Assembly: GCA_029863305.1 (NCBI GenBank)
Contig: JAOTVR010000003.1
Location: 1 to 64,000 of the forward strand
Direction of reading: 5' to 3'
DNA from: Gammaproteobacteria bacterium
Lineage (GTDB): Bacteria; Pseudomonadota; Gammaproteobacteria; Steroidobacterales; Woeseiaceae
DNA length: 64,000 nt
Every line of letters starts with the position of its first letter. Within the stretch, counting starts at the first letter, position 1. Both the position numbers and the translations under genes were made by a program. Under the pieces are notes generated by a model. It was not told the origin of the DNA, did not search any database, and was given only the letters and a program-made list of their open reading frames with translations. This document shows, in pieces, positions 17,525-25,477 of the stretch.

Positions 17525-17940
17525 GCGCGGATCTTCTCTACCAGGATTGGCGGACTGACGAAGCACAACTCCCCGGTCGCGTTGTCGATGGCCACCTGTA
17601 TCGTGTATCCCTTCGTCGTGCGCTCGCCGGATTCGAGCTCTGTAATTTCGTAGCCCAGCTTGAGCCGATTTTCATACTCTTCAAGATTGGCGACGATACG
17701 AATACGCTGTTGAAATTCGGTGGGCCGGATAAATTTCACGCGCGTGTCGACGATGGGCCACGAATAGCCGGACTCGAGCATCGCCCGATAGCCGTAGCCG
17801 ATCTTGTCCAGAAGTCTGCACCGTGCCCGCTCAAGATAACGGAAATAATTGCCGTGCCAAGTGACGCCCATCGGATCGCCGTCCTCGAACGGAATTTCGA
17901 TTTCGACATCCGCACTCAGTGATACATCACACTTCGTCAT
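17515..17940 (-). CDS. 4-hydroxybenzoyl-CoA thioesterase-family hotdog thioesterase (ApeK type)
   Basis: About 141 aa from ATG 17940, overlapping the ammonia lyase gene by 14 bp. The hotdog thioesterase signature EDGDPMGVTWHGNYFRYLER has the Asp and Tyr placed as in 4HBT enzymes, followed by RVKFIRPTEFQQRI. In aryl polyene clusters this enzyme is thought to release the polyene acid from the ACP or to edit stalled chains. An upstream ATG (17961) would add seven residues with no better ribosome binding site. Confidence 0.85.
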   Translation of the reverse strand: MTKCDVSLSADVEIEIPFEDGDPMGVTWHGNYFRYLERARCRLLDKIGYGYRAMLESGYSWPIVDTRVKFIRPTEFQQRIRIVANLEEYENRLKLGYEITELESGERTTKGYTIQVAIDNATGELCFVSPPILVEKIRACA

Positions 17941-19468
17941 ACAATGGCCATGCCTTTGCACTTATCTGTCGGGCGAAATGCCGCAGATCACCCTCGAGCG
18001 GTCGATCTTCGGCAAGAAATTCGAACTCTGTCAACACCGCATCCTTCATCTCAAGCAGTGCCGGCACGAGGTGATCCCGGTTCAACTCGTTCGCACGCAG
18101 GCGCAGTTCGACCGCTTGAGACGATGCCAATAGCACTGCGGCGGCAACCTGCTCGGTTAACTCCAGTATGCGCAGGCAGTCACGCGCAGAATGCGTGCCC
18201 ATGCTCACTTTGTCCTGGTTGTGGCATTCGGTCGAGCGGGAAAAGACACTCGCAGGCATCGTCAGCTTGAGTGCCTCCGCCGCCCAAGCCGATGTGCCAA
18301 TCTGTACGGCCTTGAAGCCGTGATTGATCATCGCACGCTCGGGTGTTGCACCACTCAGGTTGCTCGGCAGACCATTGTTGAATTTCGTATCCACAAGCAG
18401 CGCCATTTGTCGATCGAGCAGGTCTGCAATATTCGCTACCGCGATCTTCATCGAGTCCATTGCAAACGCGATATGTCCGCCGTAAAAATGCCCGCCGTGC
18501 AGTATCAGCTCATGATCCGGGTCGATAATCGGGTTGTCGTTCGAACTATTGAGTTCGGTCTCTATCTGACTGCGAAAGAACGGCAGCGCATCGGCAAGTA
18601 CACCGATGACGTGTGGCGCACAACGCAACGAGTAGCGATCCTGCAGGCGCAGCGGATTGCGTGGCATTTCTTCGTGCTCGAGATCGCTGCGAATCCAGTA
18701 CGCCACCTGTCCCTGACCTGCGTGCGGTTTAACGTCGAACAGCTCTTTACTGAAATGAAAGACATTACCCTTCAGTGCAAGCGCAGCAAACGCTGTGATG
18801 CGGCTGGCCAGCCGCGTCAGATATTCAGCCCGGGAAAAGGCAATGCAGGCCAGACCGGTCATTACGGCCGTGCCATTCATGAGTGCGAGCGCCTCTTTCG
18901 GTCGCAGCGTGTGCGGGGCGATGCCATGCTTGCTCAGGACCTCGCTCGTGTCTTTTATGCCGCCGTCAGCGTGAACCTGTCGTTCGCCGATTAATGCGGC
19001 AGCAACATAGGACAGTGGCGTCAGGTCGCCGCTCGCGCCTACTGAGCCCTCCTCCGGTATAACGGGCACGATGTTCTTATCGATATAAGTGGCCAGTAGT
19101 TCGAGCAGTGGCACGCTAACGCCCGAATAGCCGCGACACAGCGACACGAGTCTCGCGACCAGAACCGCGCGGCTGGCTTCGACGGACAGGTGCTTGCCCA
19201 AACCGCAGCCATGAAAACGCGTCAGATGTATCGGCAACTCCCAGACCAGGTCAGCCGGCACGTCGACCGTGCAGGAATCGCCATATCCCGTGGTAACCCC
19301 ATAGATGACGCCATCTTCTTCGAGAACACGATCCAGGAACGCGGCGCCTCGCGAGATCCGGTCCCGAAAGGCCGTCGTGCGGGAAAGGTGCAAAGTCGCC
19401 CGTTGCTGTGCGAGTTCGACAACATCCTCGATACTGAGCGGCGTTTCGCCTATCGAAATATCTCGCAA
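17927..19468 (-). CDS. MIO-type aromatic amino acid ammonia lyase (histidine/tyrosine ammonia lyase family)
   Basis: 513 aa, the usual size for bacterial HAL/TAL. A145-S146-G147 (GSVGASGDLTPLS) forms the MIO electrophile. The inner-loop tyrosine is Y56 (VIYGVTTGYG), and the C-terminal half keeps NDNP and the GATPE/NQDKVSMG segments. The substrate-selecting pair is F85-H86 (LTRFHGCGLG). It differs from histidine lyases (Ser-His) and from classical Rhodobacter TAL (His-Leu). In this context it should make coumaric or cinnamic acid as the aryl starter. The start is TTG, 13 bp after the upstream gene. Confidence 0.9.
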   Translation of the reverse strand: MRDISIGETPLSIEDVVELAQQRATLHLSRTTAFRDRISRGAAFLDRVLEEDGVIYGVTTGYGDSCTVDVPADLVWELPIHLTRFHGCGLGKHLSVEASRAVLVARLVSLCRGYSGVSVPLLELLATYIDKNIVPVIPEEGSVGASGDLTPLSYVAAALIGERQVHADGGIKDTSEVLSKHGIAPHTLRPKEALALMNGTAVMTGLACIAFSRAEYLTRLASRITAFAALALKGNVFHFSKELFDVKPHAGQGQVAYWIRSDLEHEEMPRNPLRLQDRYSLRCAPHVIGVLADALPFFRSQIETELNSSNDNPIIDPDHELILHGGHFYGGHIAFAMDSMKIAVANIADLLDRQMALLVDTKFNNGLPSNLSGATPERAMINHGFKAVQIGTSAWAAEALKLTMPASVFSRSTECHNQDKVSMGTHSARDCLRILELTEQVAAAVLLASSQAVELRLRANELNRDHLVPALLEMKDAVLTEFEFLAEDRPLEGDLRHFARQISAKAWPLYDEV

Positions 19469-19481
19469 GGGGATTCAGCTC

Positions 19482-21149
19482 TTATTCTGTGTGTGGCTCT
19501 TGCCAAAAATCGAAAAAATTGTACCACTGGTAGGGAAAGGCCAGGCAATGCTCCTCCAGCAGAGCTGCATATCGTCTGATTACGCGCTCCAGGTCCTGTT
19601 TGCGCGTCGCACGCGGCAGCTCCAGTTTGTCGGCCAGCTTTTCCAGATACACCTCGTATTTGCGGTCCTTTTTCAGACAAAACAGAAAATACACCGGACA
19701 ATCGAGCAACGACGCAAGAATGAAAGGTCCTTCCGCGAACTGCGCCGGGTGGCCCAGGAAATCGCAGGTGACTGAGCGTCCCGCGTGGGCGACCGATGTC
19801 CTGTCCCCCACCATGGCTATCCACTCACGCGCTGCGATCTTCGACTGCATGCGTATTACCGACTCCGGCCCGAGTGTATCGACCTGGATGATATTCTCCA
19901 CAGCCTGCGGATTGGCTTCCTCCAGGAATCGCATGAATTTGAGTGAATGGCGAGTAAAGACCAGCGCGTTGACCGTCAGACCCTGCTTTAGACCGCCAAA
20001 AGCCCGCAACGCCTCCAGGTTTCCCAGGTGCGAACCAATGAACACGCCCCCGCGCTCACTGTTGATTATTTCCTCATAGATTTCAGGCGAGATGTAGCGA
20101 ATATTTTCTTTCGAGCGCACTCCGGCCCATTGCGCCGTCTTGTCCAGAATGGACTCACCAAACTGCAAGAAATGTCGAAAACTGTTCAAACGCTTTGCCG
20201 GCTCGCCTGCAACTTTCTCGCGCGTCGCCTGTACACGGTCGAGGTATTGTCGTGACGCACGTCGCGCGGAGGCCGACGTGAGAAAAAAATACGACATTAC
20301 CGGAAACAACATGACTCTGAAAACGCCGCGACCGAACAATTTGTAGCCGGCAAACAGTATTTTCATGCCCAACGTGCCACCGCGCTCTTCGAGCTTCGAC
20401 CAGTGCCGTTTGCGCACACCGAGCTTGCGCATAATAAGGACGGGTGAGCGCAACAACATACCGAAGAACAAGATCGTGTGCATTCGCGTAATGCGCCAGT
20501 TATCTTGCAGCACGCGAAAATGTGACGTGCCCTTATCTGGATAAATAACGCGTGTAGGTACCGCGACAAACGGGACGTCGCGCCAGTACAGCCGCACGGC
20601 AATTTCAATATCGAATTCCATCCGCGAACTGATCTTGCGGCTATCAAGCAGACGCATGCACGGTTCCAGGGGGTAGACGCGGAAGCCGCACATGGCATCG
20701 GGGATGCTCAACGACAGCGTTTCCACCCAGACCCAGAACGTGGTGATCCAGCGACCGTACACGCGACTCGCCGGTGCCGACTCATCAAATTGTGGATTGC
20801 CGGATATCAGCGCCACAGGATTCTTCCAGGCCTCGTCCAGCAAGACGCCGAGGTCGCCGAGATCATGCTGGCCGTCAGCATCGACCTGCACGGCGTGCGT
20901 ATAACCCTGCTCCGATGCCCTGCGAAAGCCAGCCTGAACGGCGGCCCCTTTACCCTGGTTTTCGGCAAGTGTGATCAGCTCGAATTCGACGTCGGAATCG
21001 GCATCGAGTCTGCGCAGAATCTCCTTCGTGCGGTTGCCACTGCCATCATCAACAACAAAGGTATGCAGCGAGTAGCCTGCCAGCTTCTCGAGCGTACTCT
21101 CCATGGTTTCGCCGTGATTGTAGACGGGAATAATGACGCAAGGCTTCAT
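19482..21149 (-). CDS. Glycosyltransferase family 2 / lysophospholipid-type acyltransferase fusion (ApeJ type)
   Basis: 555 aa in two parts. Residues 1-230 form a GT2 domain (CVIIPVYNHGETMESTLEKL, FVVDDGSG, and DxD-type VDADGQHD for nucleotide-sugar binding). A basic linker with a hydrophobic stretch follows. From about 290 there is a WaaM/HtrB-like acyltransferase with HX4E (SHLGNLEALRAF, near 370) and MVGDRTS. Such fusions are typical of aryl polyene clusters and would attach sugar and acyl groups to anchor the polyene as a membrane lipid. The ATG overlaps the dehydratase stop (ATGA). Confidence 0.88.
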   Translation of the reverse strand: MKPCVIIPVYNHGETMESTLEKLAGYSLHTFVVDDGSGNRTKEILRRLDADSDVEFELITLAENQGKGAAVQAGFRRASEQGYTHAVQVDADGQHDLGDLGVLLDEAWKNPVALISGNPQFDESAPASRVYGRWITTFWVWVETLSLSIPDAMCGFRVYPLEPCMRLLDSRKISSRMEFDIEIAVRLYWRDVPFVAVPTRVIYPDKGTSHFRVLQDNWRITRMHTILFFGMLLRSPVLIMRKLGVRKRHWSKLEERGGTLGMKILFAGYKLFGRGVFRVMLFPVMSYFFLTSASARRASRQYLDRVQATREKVAGEPAKRLNSFRHFLQFGESILDKTAQWAGVRSKENIRYISPEIYEEIINSERGGVFIGSHLGNLEALRAFGGLKQGLTVNALVFTRHSLKFMRFLEEANPQAVENIIQVDTLGPESVIRMQSKIAAREWIAMVGDRTSVAHAGRSVTCDFLGHPAQFAEGPFILASLLDCPVYFLFCLKKDRKYEVYLEKLADKLELPRATRKQDLERVIRRYAALLEEHCLAFPYQWYNFFDFWQEPHTE

Positions 21150-21499
21150 GGTCGCTGGTCGAACAGGACTCTGCCCTGCGAATGAACACCGAGTTCCGAC
21201 ACATAGGAGAAATGCAGCTTGCCCGTCTGTTCCGAATGCTCGAGGGTCAGCTTCAGTTGCTCAAGCGGTATGATAACGCGGTGAAACTTCAAGGCCTCGA
21301 TTCCACCAAAGCCGGACCCGAGGCCGAGGCGTGATTTGGCCAATTGAATAGCCCAGTGAATCTGGACTACGCCAGGCAATACAGGCTGCTGCGGAAAGTG
21401 GCCCTGAAAATAAAGTAGATCCGCCGGCACGTTTATATCGAATTCCGCACGCGGCGCGGCAACCGACTCTTTGACGATCTCTGGCTCTGTGACGTGCAT
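21146..21499 (-). CDS. apeI: FabA/FabZ-like 3-hydroxyacyl-ACP dehydratase (ApeI type)
   Basis: 117 aa, a single hotdog domain. YFQGHFPQQPVLPGVVQI contains the catalytic His of the FabZ family (GHFP) and the following PVLPG turn. The usual Glu/Asp of the second motif is not obvious: here it reads VVQIHWAIQLA. It starts 3 bp after the ligase stop. With the ApeP-type enzyme it provides the second dehydratase of the system. The symbol is inferred from family and order. Confidence 0.86.
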   Translation of the reverse strand: MHVTEPEIVKESVAAPRAEFDINVPADLLYFQGHFPQQPVLPGVVQIHWAIQLAKSRLGLGSGFGGIEALKFHRVIIPLEQLKLTLEHSEQTGKLHFSYVSELGVHSQGRVLFDQRP

Positions 21500-21502
21500 C
21501 GA

Positions 21503-22891
21503 TCAGTCGAACAGTTCGCGAATGGCGGCCGGCTGGCGCTTGCCCTGGGAATTGACGGGGATCACGTCGACGTAGCGAATCTTCTTCGGTACCGCTACCG
21601 GATCCAGTCTGCTGCCAAGAGACTGTCTGATCTTCTGCCCGACATCTTTGCGTCCCAGTTCCCGCAGCTCGGCTACACCGCTTTCGCTTAGCTGCACAAC
21701 CAGGCCGACGTACTGCCGTGTGCCATCTTCGAGTGCAGTCGCAGCGGCATCGGTGATGCTTGGCAAGCTGATCGCGCACTGCTCTATTTCGGCCAGAGAC
21801 ACTCTCTTTTCCTCTATCTTGACGATGTGATCGCCGCGCCCGAGCAACTCAAAGGAGCGCGTCGACCGCAGTCGGACTTTGTCGCCCATACGATGCCAGC
21901 TGCTCAGGCCCATGAATGGAGAATTGACCTCGAGAAATCCTTCGTCATCCTGCCGGACGCGGACTTCGGGCAAGGTATGCCACACCTCCGCCGCGCCGTG
22001 CTCTTCCTGGCAACGCCATGCAACGCCACTGGTTTCGGTGCTGCCCAGCACTTCGACTGGCCAACGGCCAAGAAGCCGCATCGCATCGGCAGCGGCATAG
22101 TCCGGCAACATGCCACCGGACGAGAAGATAATGCGCCATTCTGACTCGACCGGGTTCTGCAGGTGTCCGATACGTTTCAACAAGGCCGGGCTGGTAACCA
22201 GTGCGCCCGTTGCGCTTGCTTCGCCGAACAGATTTTCCGGATACTCGAAGTTGTATGTGGCAAATGCCCGTTTCGTTACGAGAGGCCAAAGCAGACGAAA
22301 CAACAGGCCGTACACGTGCTGGTGTGACACCGTGGAATAGACGCGGGCGTCACCAATAGACGCTCCAAACAAGGACTCGAGTACCTCGAGTTCGGACTCG
22401 AAGTTGCGAATTGTCCGGCAGACCTGCGTCGGTTCGCCGGTTGATCCCGAGGTGAACAGCACCAGATCGGATGTTGCTGGAATGATCGGATCGACAAGCT
22501 CGCCTGGTTGCAGCTGGTCCAGCGCGATGACCGGCCTGGAACTCACACCGTCTCCGCTCGCGCGAACGACACCGTCGAATCGGAGCCCTCGGCTTTCGTC
22601 AGCCAACAGGTAGTCAGGAGCGAGGACCGGCGTCTTGCCAGCGCTCCAGCAGCCGTAAAGCACACAAGCCAGATCAAAGGCGTTCGAGCAGTCCAGCGCC
22701 CAGTAGCGCAGGTCGGATGCGGCGAGCGCGGCGGACAGACCCGCGACTCGTGCGCGGAATTCCGGCCACAGAATCTCATCCTCGCGTCGATCGAAGCAAA
22801 CGACGTGCATCGAATCGACTTCGAGCAGTCTCGAAAGTGGAGTTACTGTCAAGGTGCCGCGCCTCTCATCAAATGAGCACCTACCGGCCAT
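21503..22891 (-). CDS. apeH: AMP-dependent acyl:ACP ligase for the aryl starter (ApeH type)
   Basis: Up to 462 aa, adenylate-forming family. The phosphate loop LVLFTSGSTGEPTQV, the A5-type GSTETSGVAWR, and RMGDKVRL/GRGDHIVKIEEKRVSLAEIE (A7-A8 hinge) are present. The catalytic C-terminal lysine is in VNSQGKRQ. It should activate the cinnamic or coumaric-type acid and load it on an ACP. ATG 22891 has a poor ribosome binding site. TTG 22852 has GAGAGG 9 bp upstream and gives a 449-aa protein, so the true start may be there. Confidence 0.88.
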   Translation of the reverse strand: MAGRCSFDERRGTLTVTPLSRLLEVDSMHVVCFDRREDEILWPEFRARVAGLSAALAASDLRYWALDCSNAFDLACVLYGCWSAGKTPVLAPDYLLADESRGLRFDGVVRASGDGVSSRPVIALDQLQPGELVDPIIPATSDLVLFTSGSTGEPTQVCRTIRNFESELEVLESLFGASIGDARVYSTVSHQHVYGLLFRLLWPLVTKRAFATYNFEYPENLFGEASATGALVTSPALLKRIGHLQNPVESEWRIIFSSGGMLPDYAAADAMRLLGRWPVEVLGSTETSGVAWRCQEEHGAAEVWHTLPEVRVRQDDEGFLEVNSPFMGLSSWHRMGDKVRLRSTRSFELLGRGDHIVKIEEKRVSLAEIEQCAISLPSITDAAATALEDGTRQYVGLVVQLSESGVAELRELGRKDVGQKIRQSLGSRLDPVAVPKKIRYVDVIPVNSQGKRQPAAIRELFD

Positions 22892-22908
22892 TCGCCGGAA
22901 TCGCGGAT

Positions 22909-23181
22909 CTACGCCGCGCTGTCGACAAGTTCTTCTACGGCGTCTACAACGTCCTCGACGGTCCTGACACTCTTGAACTGGTCGGGCTGAATTCTCTTCT
23001 TGGTGATTTCCTGCAAGCGCACAACCAGATCGACGGCGTCGATACTGTCGAGATCCAGGTCTTCATAGAGCCGAGACTCAAGCTTGATGTCCTGCTCGGC
23101 GATATCGAACAGTGCGTGCAGTTCGCGAATTACATCGTGAAATATTTCGTCCCGCCGTTCCATTGCCATATTACTCGCCAT
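22909..23181 (-). CDS. Acyl carrier protein, aryl polyene cluster (second)
   Basis: Up to 90 aa, acidic, four-helix ACP. The phosphopantetheine attachment serine is in LDLDSIDAVDLVV. It overlaps the first ACP gene by 11 bp; in-frame ATG codons at 23169 and 23163 are alternative starts, the first lying one base after the upstream stop. Aryl polyene systems use two ACPs, one for the starter and one for the growing chain. Which is which cannot be decided from sequence. Confidence 0.92.
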   Translation of the reverse strand: MASNMAMERRDEIFHDVIRELHALFDIAEQDIKLESRLYEDLDLDSIDAVDLVVRLQEITKKRIQPDQFKSVRTVEDVVDAVEELVDSAA

Positions 23182-23428
23182 TGCTGCTCACAAACCGGGC
23201 AAGATTGCTGACGGATTCGAAATGCTCACGAATCTCCTCGGAATCGATGTCGAGATTGACGCCGTATTTGCGGCGAATTGCCACCCCGAGTTCGAGCGCA
23301 TCGATCGAATCCAGTCCGAGACCGTCACCGAAAAGCGGTGCTGTCGCATCAATATCATCCGGGCTGAGATCTTCGAGGTTCAGTGCTTCGATGATGAGCT
23401 CTTTGATCGCCTGTTCCATCTCATTCAT
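23171..23428 (-). CDS. Acyl carrier protein, aryl polyene cluster (first)
   Basis: 85 aa, acidic. The attachment motif is GLGLDSIDALELGV, longer and more FabF-ACP-like than its neighbour. It overlaps the acyltransferase stop by 8 bp. It would be activated by the PPTase of the same operon and shuttle intermediates among the ketosynthases, reductase and dehydratases. Confidence 0.92.
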   Translation of the reverse strand: MNEMEQAIKELIIEALNLEDLSPDDIDATAPLFGDGLGLDSIDALELGVAIRRKYGVNLDIDSEEIREHFESVSNLARFVSSNGE

Positions 23429-24209
23429 TATAATTATCGCTTTCCATGAACTTCTTGTGCATCAGCTCAGTCAACCTGCGCGACGCCATGCTTGGCTCCT
23501 CTTCGGCTTTCCTGAACGCTGCGATATCGAGCCTATCACCGACTCTCGTCCGCAGACAAGGACGCCGTGTTGGAATTTCGTACCAGTGCTCTGCCTTGGT
23601 CAAAGTCGATGGCCTGCAGCTAATGTGAACCATTTGTATTGGCACATTGGCAGCCAGTGCGATTCGCGCTGCACCGCGCCGTAATCGCATCGGCTGACCC
23701 GGCACGGTGCGTGTGGCTTCGGGAAATATGACCAGCGTTTCGCCCTTCCTGAGCGCTTCGACACATTTCGTCAGCAGCTCTTCCGAGTCGTCGTTCGAAA
23801 TGTAATTCGTCGCCCGAACCACCCCACCAAGAAACGGATTCCTCCACAAAGCGCGCTTCACAATACAGTTGCCGTGTTCGACCTCTGCCAACAACTGCAC
23901 AACGTCGATCAGCGTCGGATGGTTTGCGGCAACGACAAGTCCGCCGTCTCTCACAAAGTCGTCTTTGCTCTTCCGGCCCACATCGAAGTCGAACACACCC
24001 AGTCCGTGCATCATCCATAGAAAACCGCGGAAGCTGCGATTCACCACCCATCGCGCTCGACGCGCACGTGATTCCTTGTCCCTCGAGACCAGCGAAATCG
24101 CCGGGAAGATCAGTATTGCCTGGACAAGCCCACCGATCCCGAAAACCGTGAACGACACCGCCGTACCAAACAGGCGCCAGGCGCGATCGATCAGCGCTCC
24201 CATCGCCAT
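23421..24209 (-). CDS. 1-acylglycerol-3-phosphate acyltransferase-like enzyme
   Basis: 262 aa, PlsC/LPLAT family. A membrane segment (about 14-38) precedes the HX4D active site (NHPTLIDVVQLL), and VIFPEATRTVPGQP matches the acceptor-binding FPEGTRS block. It overlaps the short ketosynthase gene by 19 bp. In aryl polyene clusters such acyltransferases probably join the polyene acyl chain to a lipid core. General phospholipid synthesis is less likely in this setting. Confidence 0.87.
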   Translation of the reverse strand: MAMGALIDRAWRLFGTAVSFTVFGIGGLVQAILIFPAISLVSRDKESRARRARWVVNRSFRGFLWMMHGLGVFDFDVGRKSKDDFVRDGGLVVAANHPTLIDVVQLLAEVEHGNCIVKRALWRNPFLGGVVRATNYISNDDSEELLTKCVEALRKGETLVIFPEATRTVPGQPMRLRRGAARIALAANVPIQMVHISCRPSTLTKAEHWYEIPTRRPCLRTRVGDRLDIAAFRKAEEEPSMASRRLTELMHKKFMESDNYNE

Positions 24210-24901
24210 CCCCGGGCATCCGACGTCAGCGACAAGGATGCCTCGTCAGATTGCAGCCAGGAAAGAAAGCGGGGGCCCTGTGGCAAGGCCTGTTCGTCGC
24301 CGGGCTCGCAGCTCATCATGCTGATACCGTCATGCTCGGCAACACGCAACAGCATCGCGAGCGCATGATCGCAGTTCACTTGCCGAGAGTATGGCCGGTA
24401 TTCCGCAGGTATGATTTCGTCAAAATCCACAAGCAATACGCGTTGCGCAGGATTGGCCGCCAGGTAAGCCTGCGCTTCCAGCCAGCCATACGCGAAAGTG
24501 CTCGCGCCGCACGCCATTGACATAGAAGGCGCGTTCGATTTTGTGAGAATCGTAAACAGGCCGGAGCTGGTATTGTGAACCGACTGTGCGAACGCAGTTG
24601 GCGAGATTTCGGTGCCCTCACTGATGGCCGCAAGGATGGCCTGTGTGCGAACGATTTCGCCGTGCTGCGAGCAGAAGATCGAGTACTCGATCGGCTCCCC
24701 GGCCGCGACTTCGAGCGCCGCGGCAAGCGCCATTTTCGACAGCCGGCTCATGCGTCGGCGTTGCATCGCAGGTATCAGCTCGGCGTCGGGATCCCCCGAA
24801 ACGGCATGAGCGTCCGCCTGCTGCCAGTGCCACAGCCATCGACCCGGGTCGCCACTCTCGGGAGACCAGAAACTCCAGCGTTCAATCTTCAGGCGCGGCA
24901 T
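24191..24901 (-). CDS. Short beta-ketoacyl synthase-like protein, chain length factor candidate (ApeC type)
   Basis: 236 aa, about half a normal ketosynthase. It corresponds to the N-terminal ketoacyl-synthase domain (Ketoacyl-synt_2 type) and lacks the HGT and GHxxGA histidine motifs. A cysteine is nevertheless present at the nucleophile-like position (SMACGASTFAYG). In the described system a degenerate ketosynthase pairs with ApeO and sets chain length; this is the candidate here. It follows the small leading gene by 40 bp. Confidence 0.82.
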   Translation of the reverse strand: MPRLKIERWSFWSPESGDPGRWLWHWQQADAHAVSGDPDAELIPAMQRRRMSRLSKMALAAALEVAAGEPIEYSIFCSQHGEIVRTQAILAAISEGTEISPTAFAQSVHNTSSGLFTILTKSNAPSMSMACGASTFAYGWLEAQAYLAANPAQRVLLVDFDEIIPAEYRPYSRQVNCDHALAMLLRVAEHDGISMMSCEPGDEQALPQGPRFLSWLQSDEASLSLTSDARGWRWER

Positions 24902-24941
24902 CGATGTTGCGGCCCGTAATCGAGCGGGCCCGCGGCATCAT

Positions 24942-25385
24942 CTATTCGGCGAGTTGCACGACGTCACCCACCATAGTGACACCGGCCATTATTGCCCCGG
25001 CGCCGCATTCGAATTCGGTAGCGCTCGAAAACTCGTTTCTGGAGTAATAACTGTGAATATTCACCACGGCGTTGCCGCCTTCAGCAATCGCGCGATCCTG
25101 CAGCGTCACCATGGCAGACAGGAACGCCCACTTGCAGGCTTTTTGGTCGCTCTTGCCGAAGGCGTTGGTCTTTCTGTTGGCGGTGTACGTGCCGAGATTA
25201 CGCTCGATTGCAGGATGCTCCTGATCACCAAAATACAAACGCACCGAACTCTTGAGGACACCCTCATCCTCACCCCAGGCCAGGGCCTCTTCGATCGACA
25301 CTTTGAGCAGCGTATTGCGCGCCTGACCCGTCGAGTAACTGAACAAAAGCAGCGAAACCAATACTAAGTAAGCTAATTGTTTCAT
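24942..25385 (-). CDS. Small exported protein of unknown function leading the aryl polyene operon
   Basis: 147 aa from ATG 25385; the ORF track's longer start has no support. A signal peptide (about 1-23, cleaving near GQARN) leads an alpha/beta domain. The segment AIAEGGNAVVNIHSYYSRN and a glycine-rich end (CGAGAIMAGVTMVGD) resemble small proteins often mislabelled 'excinuclease ATPase subunit' and YdgH/DUF4156-like heavy-metal-binding folds. Two cysteines (KACKW, FECGAG) could form a disulfide. It is probably first in the transcript, 40 bp before the short ketosynthase. Function unknown. Confidence 0.7.
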   Translation of the reverse strand: MKQLAYLVLVSLLLFSYSTGQARNTLLKVSIEEALAWGEDEGVLKSSVRLYFGDQEHPAIERNLGTYTANRKTNAFGKSDQKACKWAFLSAMVTLQDRAIAEGGNAVVNIHSYYSRNEFSSATEFECGAGAIMAGVTMVGDVVQLAE

Positions 25386-25477
25386 TTCGTTTCCCGTTGC
25401 CTTGATGGCGTTAACACCTGATATTCTAGGTAATGTAATCACTCCCACCAGAAGACATCAAGGGTAATTGACACATC
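25386..25477. promoter_or_regulatory. Divergent promoter region of the aryl polyene operon and the hydrolase gene
   Basis: 92 bp between divergent starts. It is the only gap upstream of the minus-strand run large enough to hold its main promoter. On the minus strand TTGATG-N17-TTACAT is a possible but weak sigma-70 match. I see no clear operator. The role follows from gene arrangement more than from sequence. Confidence 0.4.
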
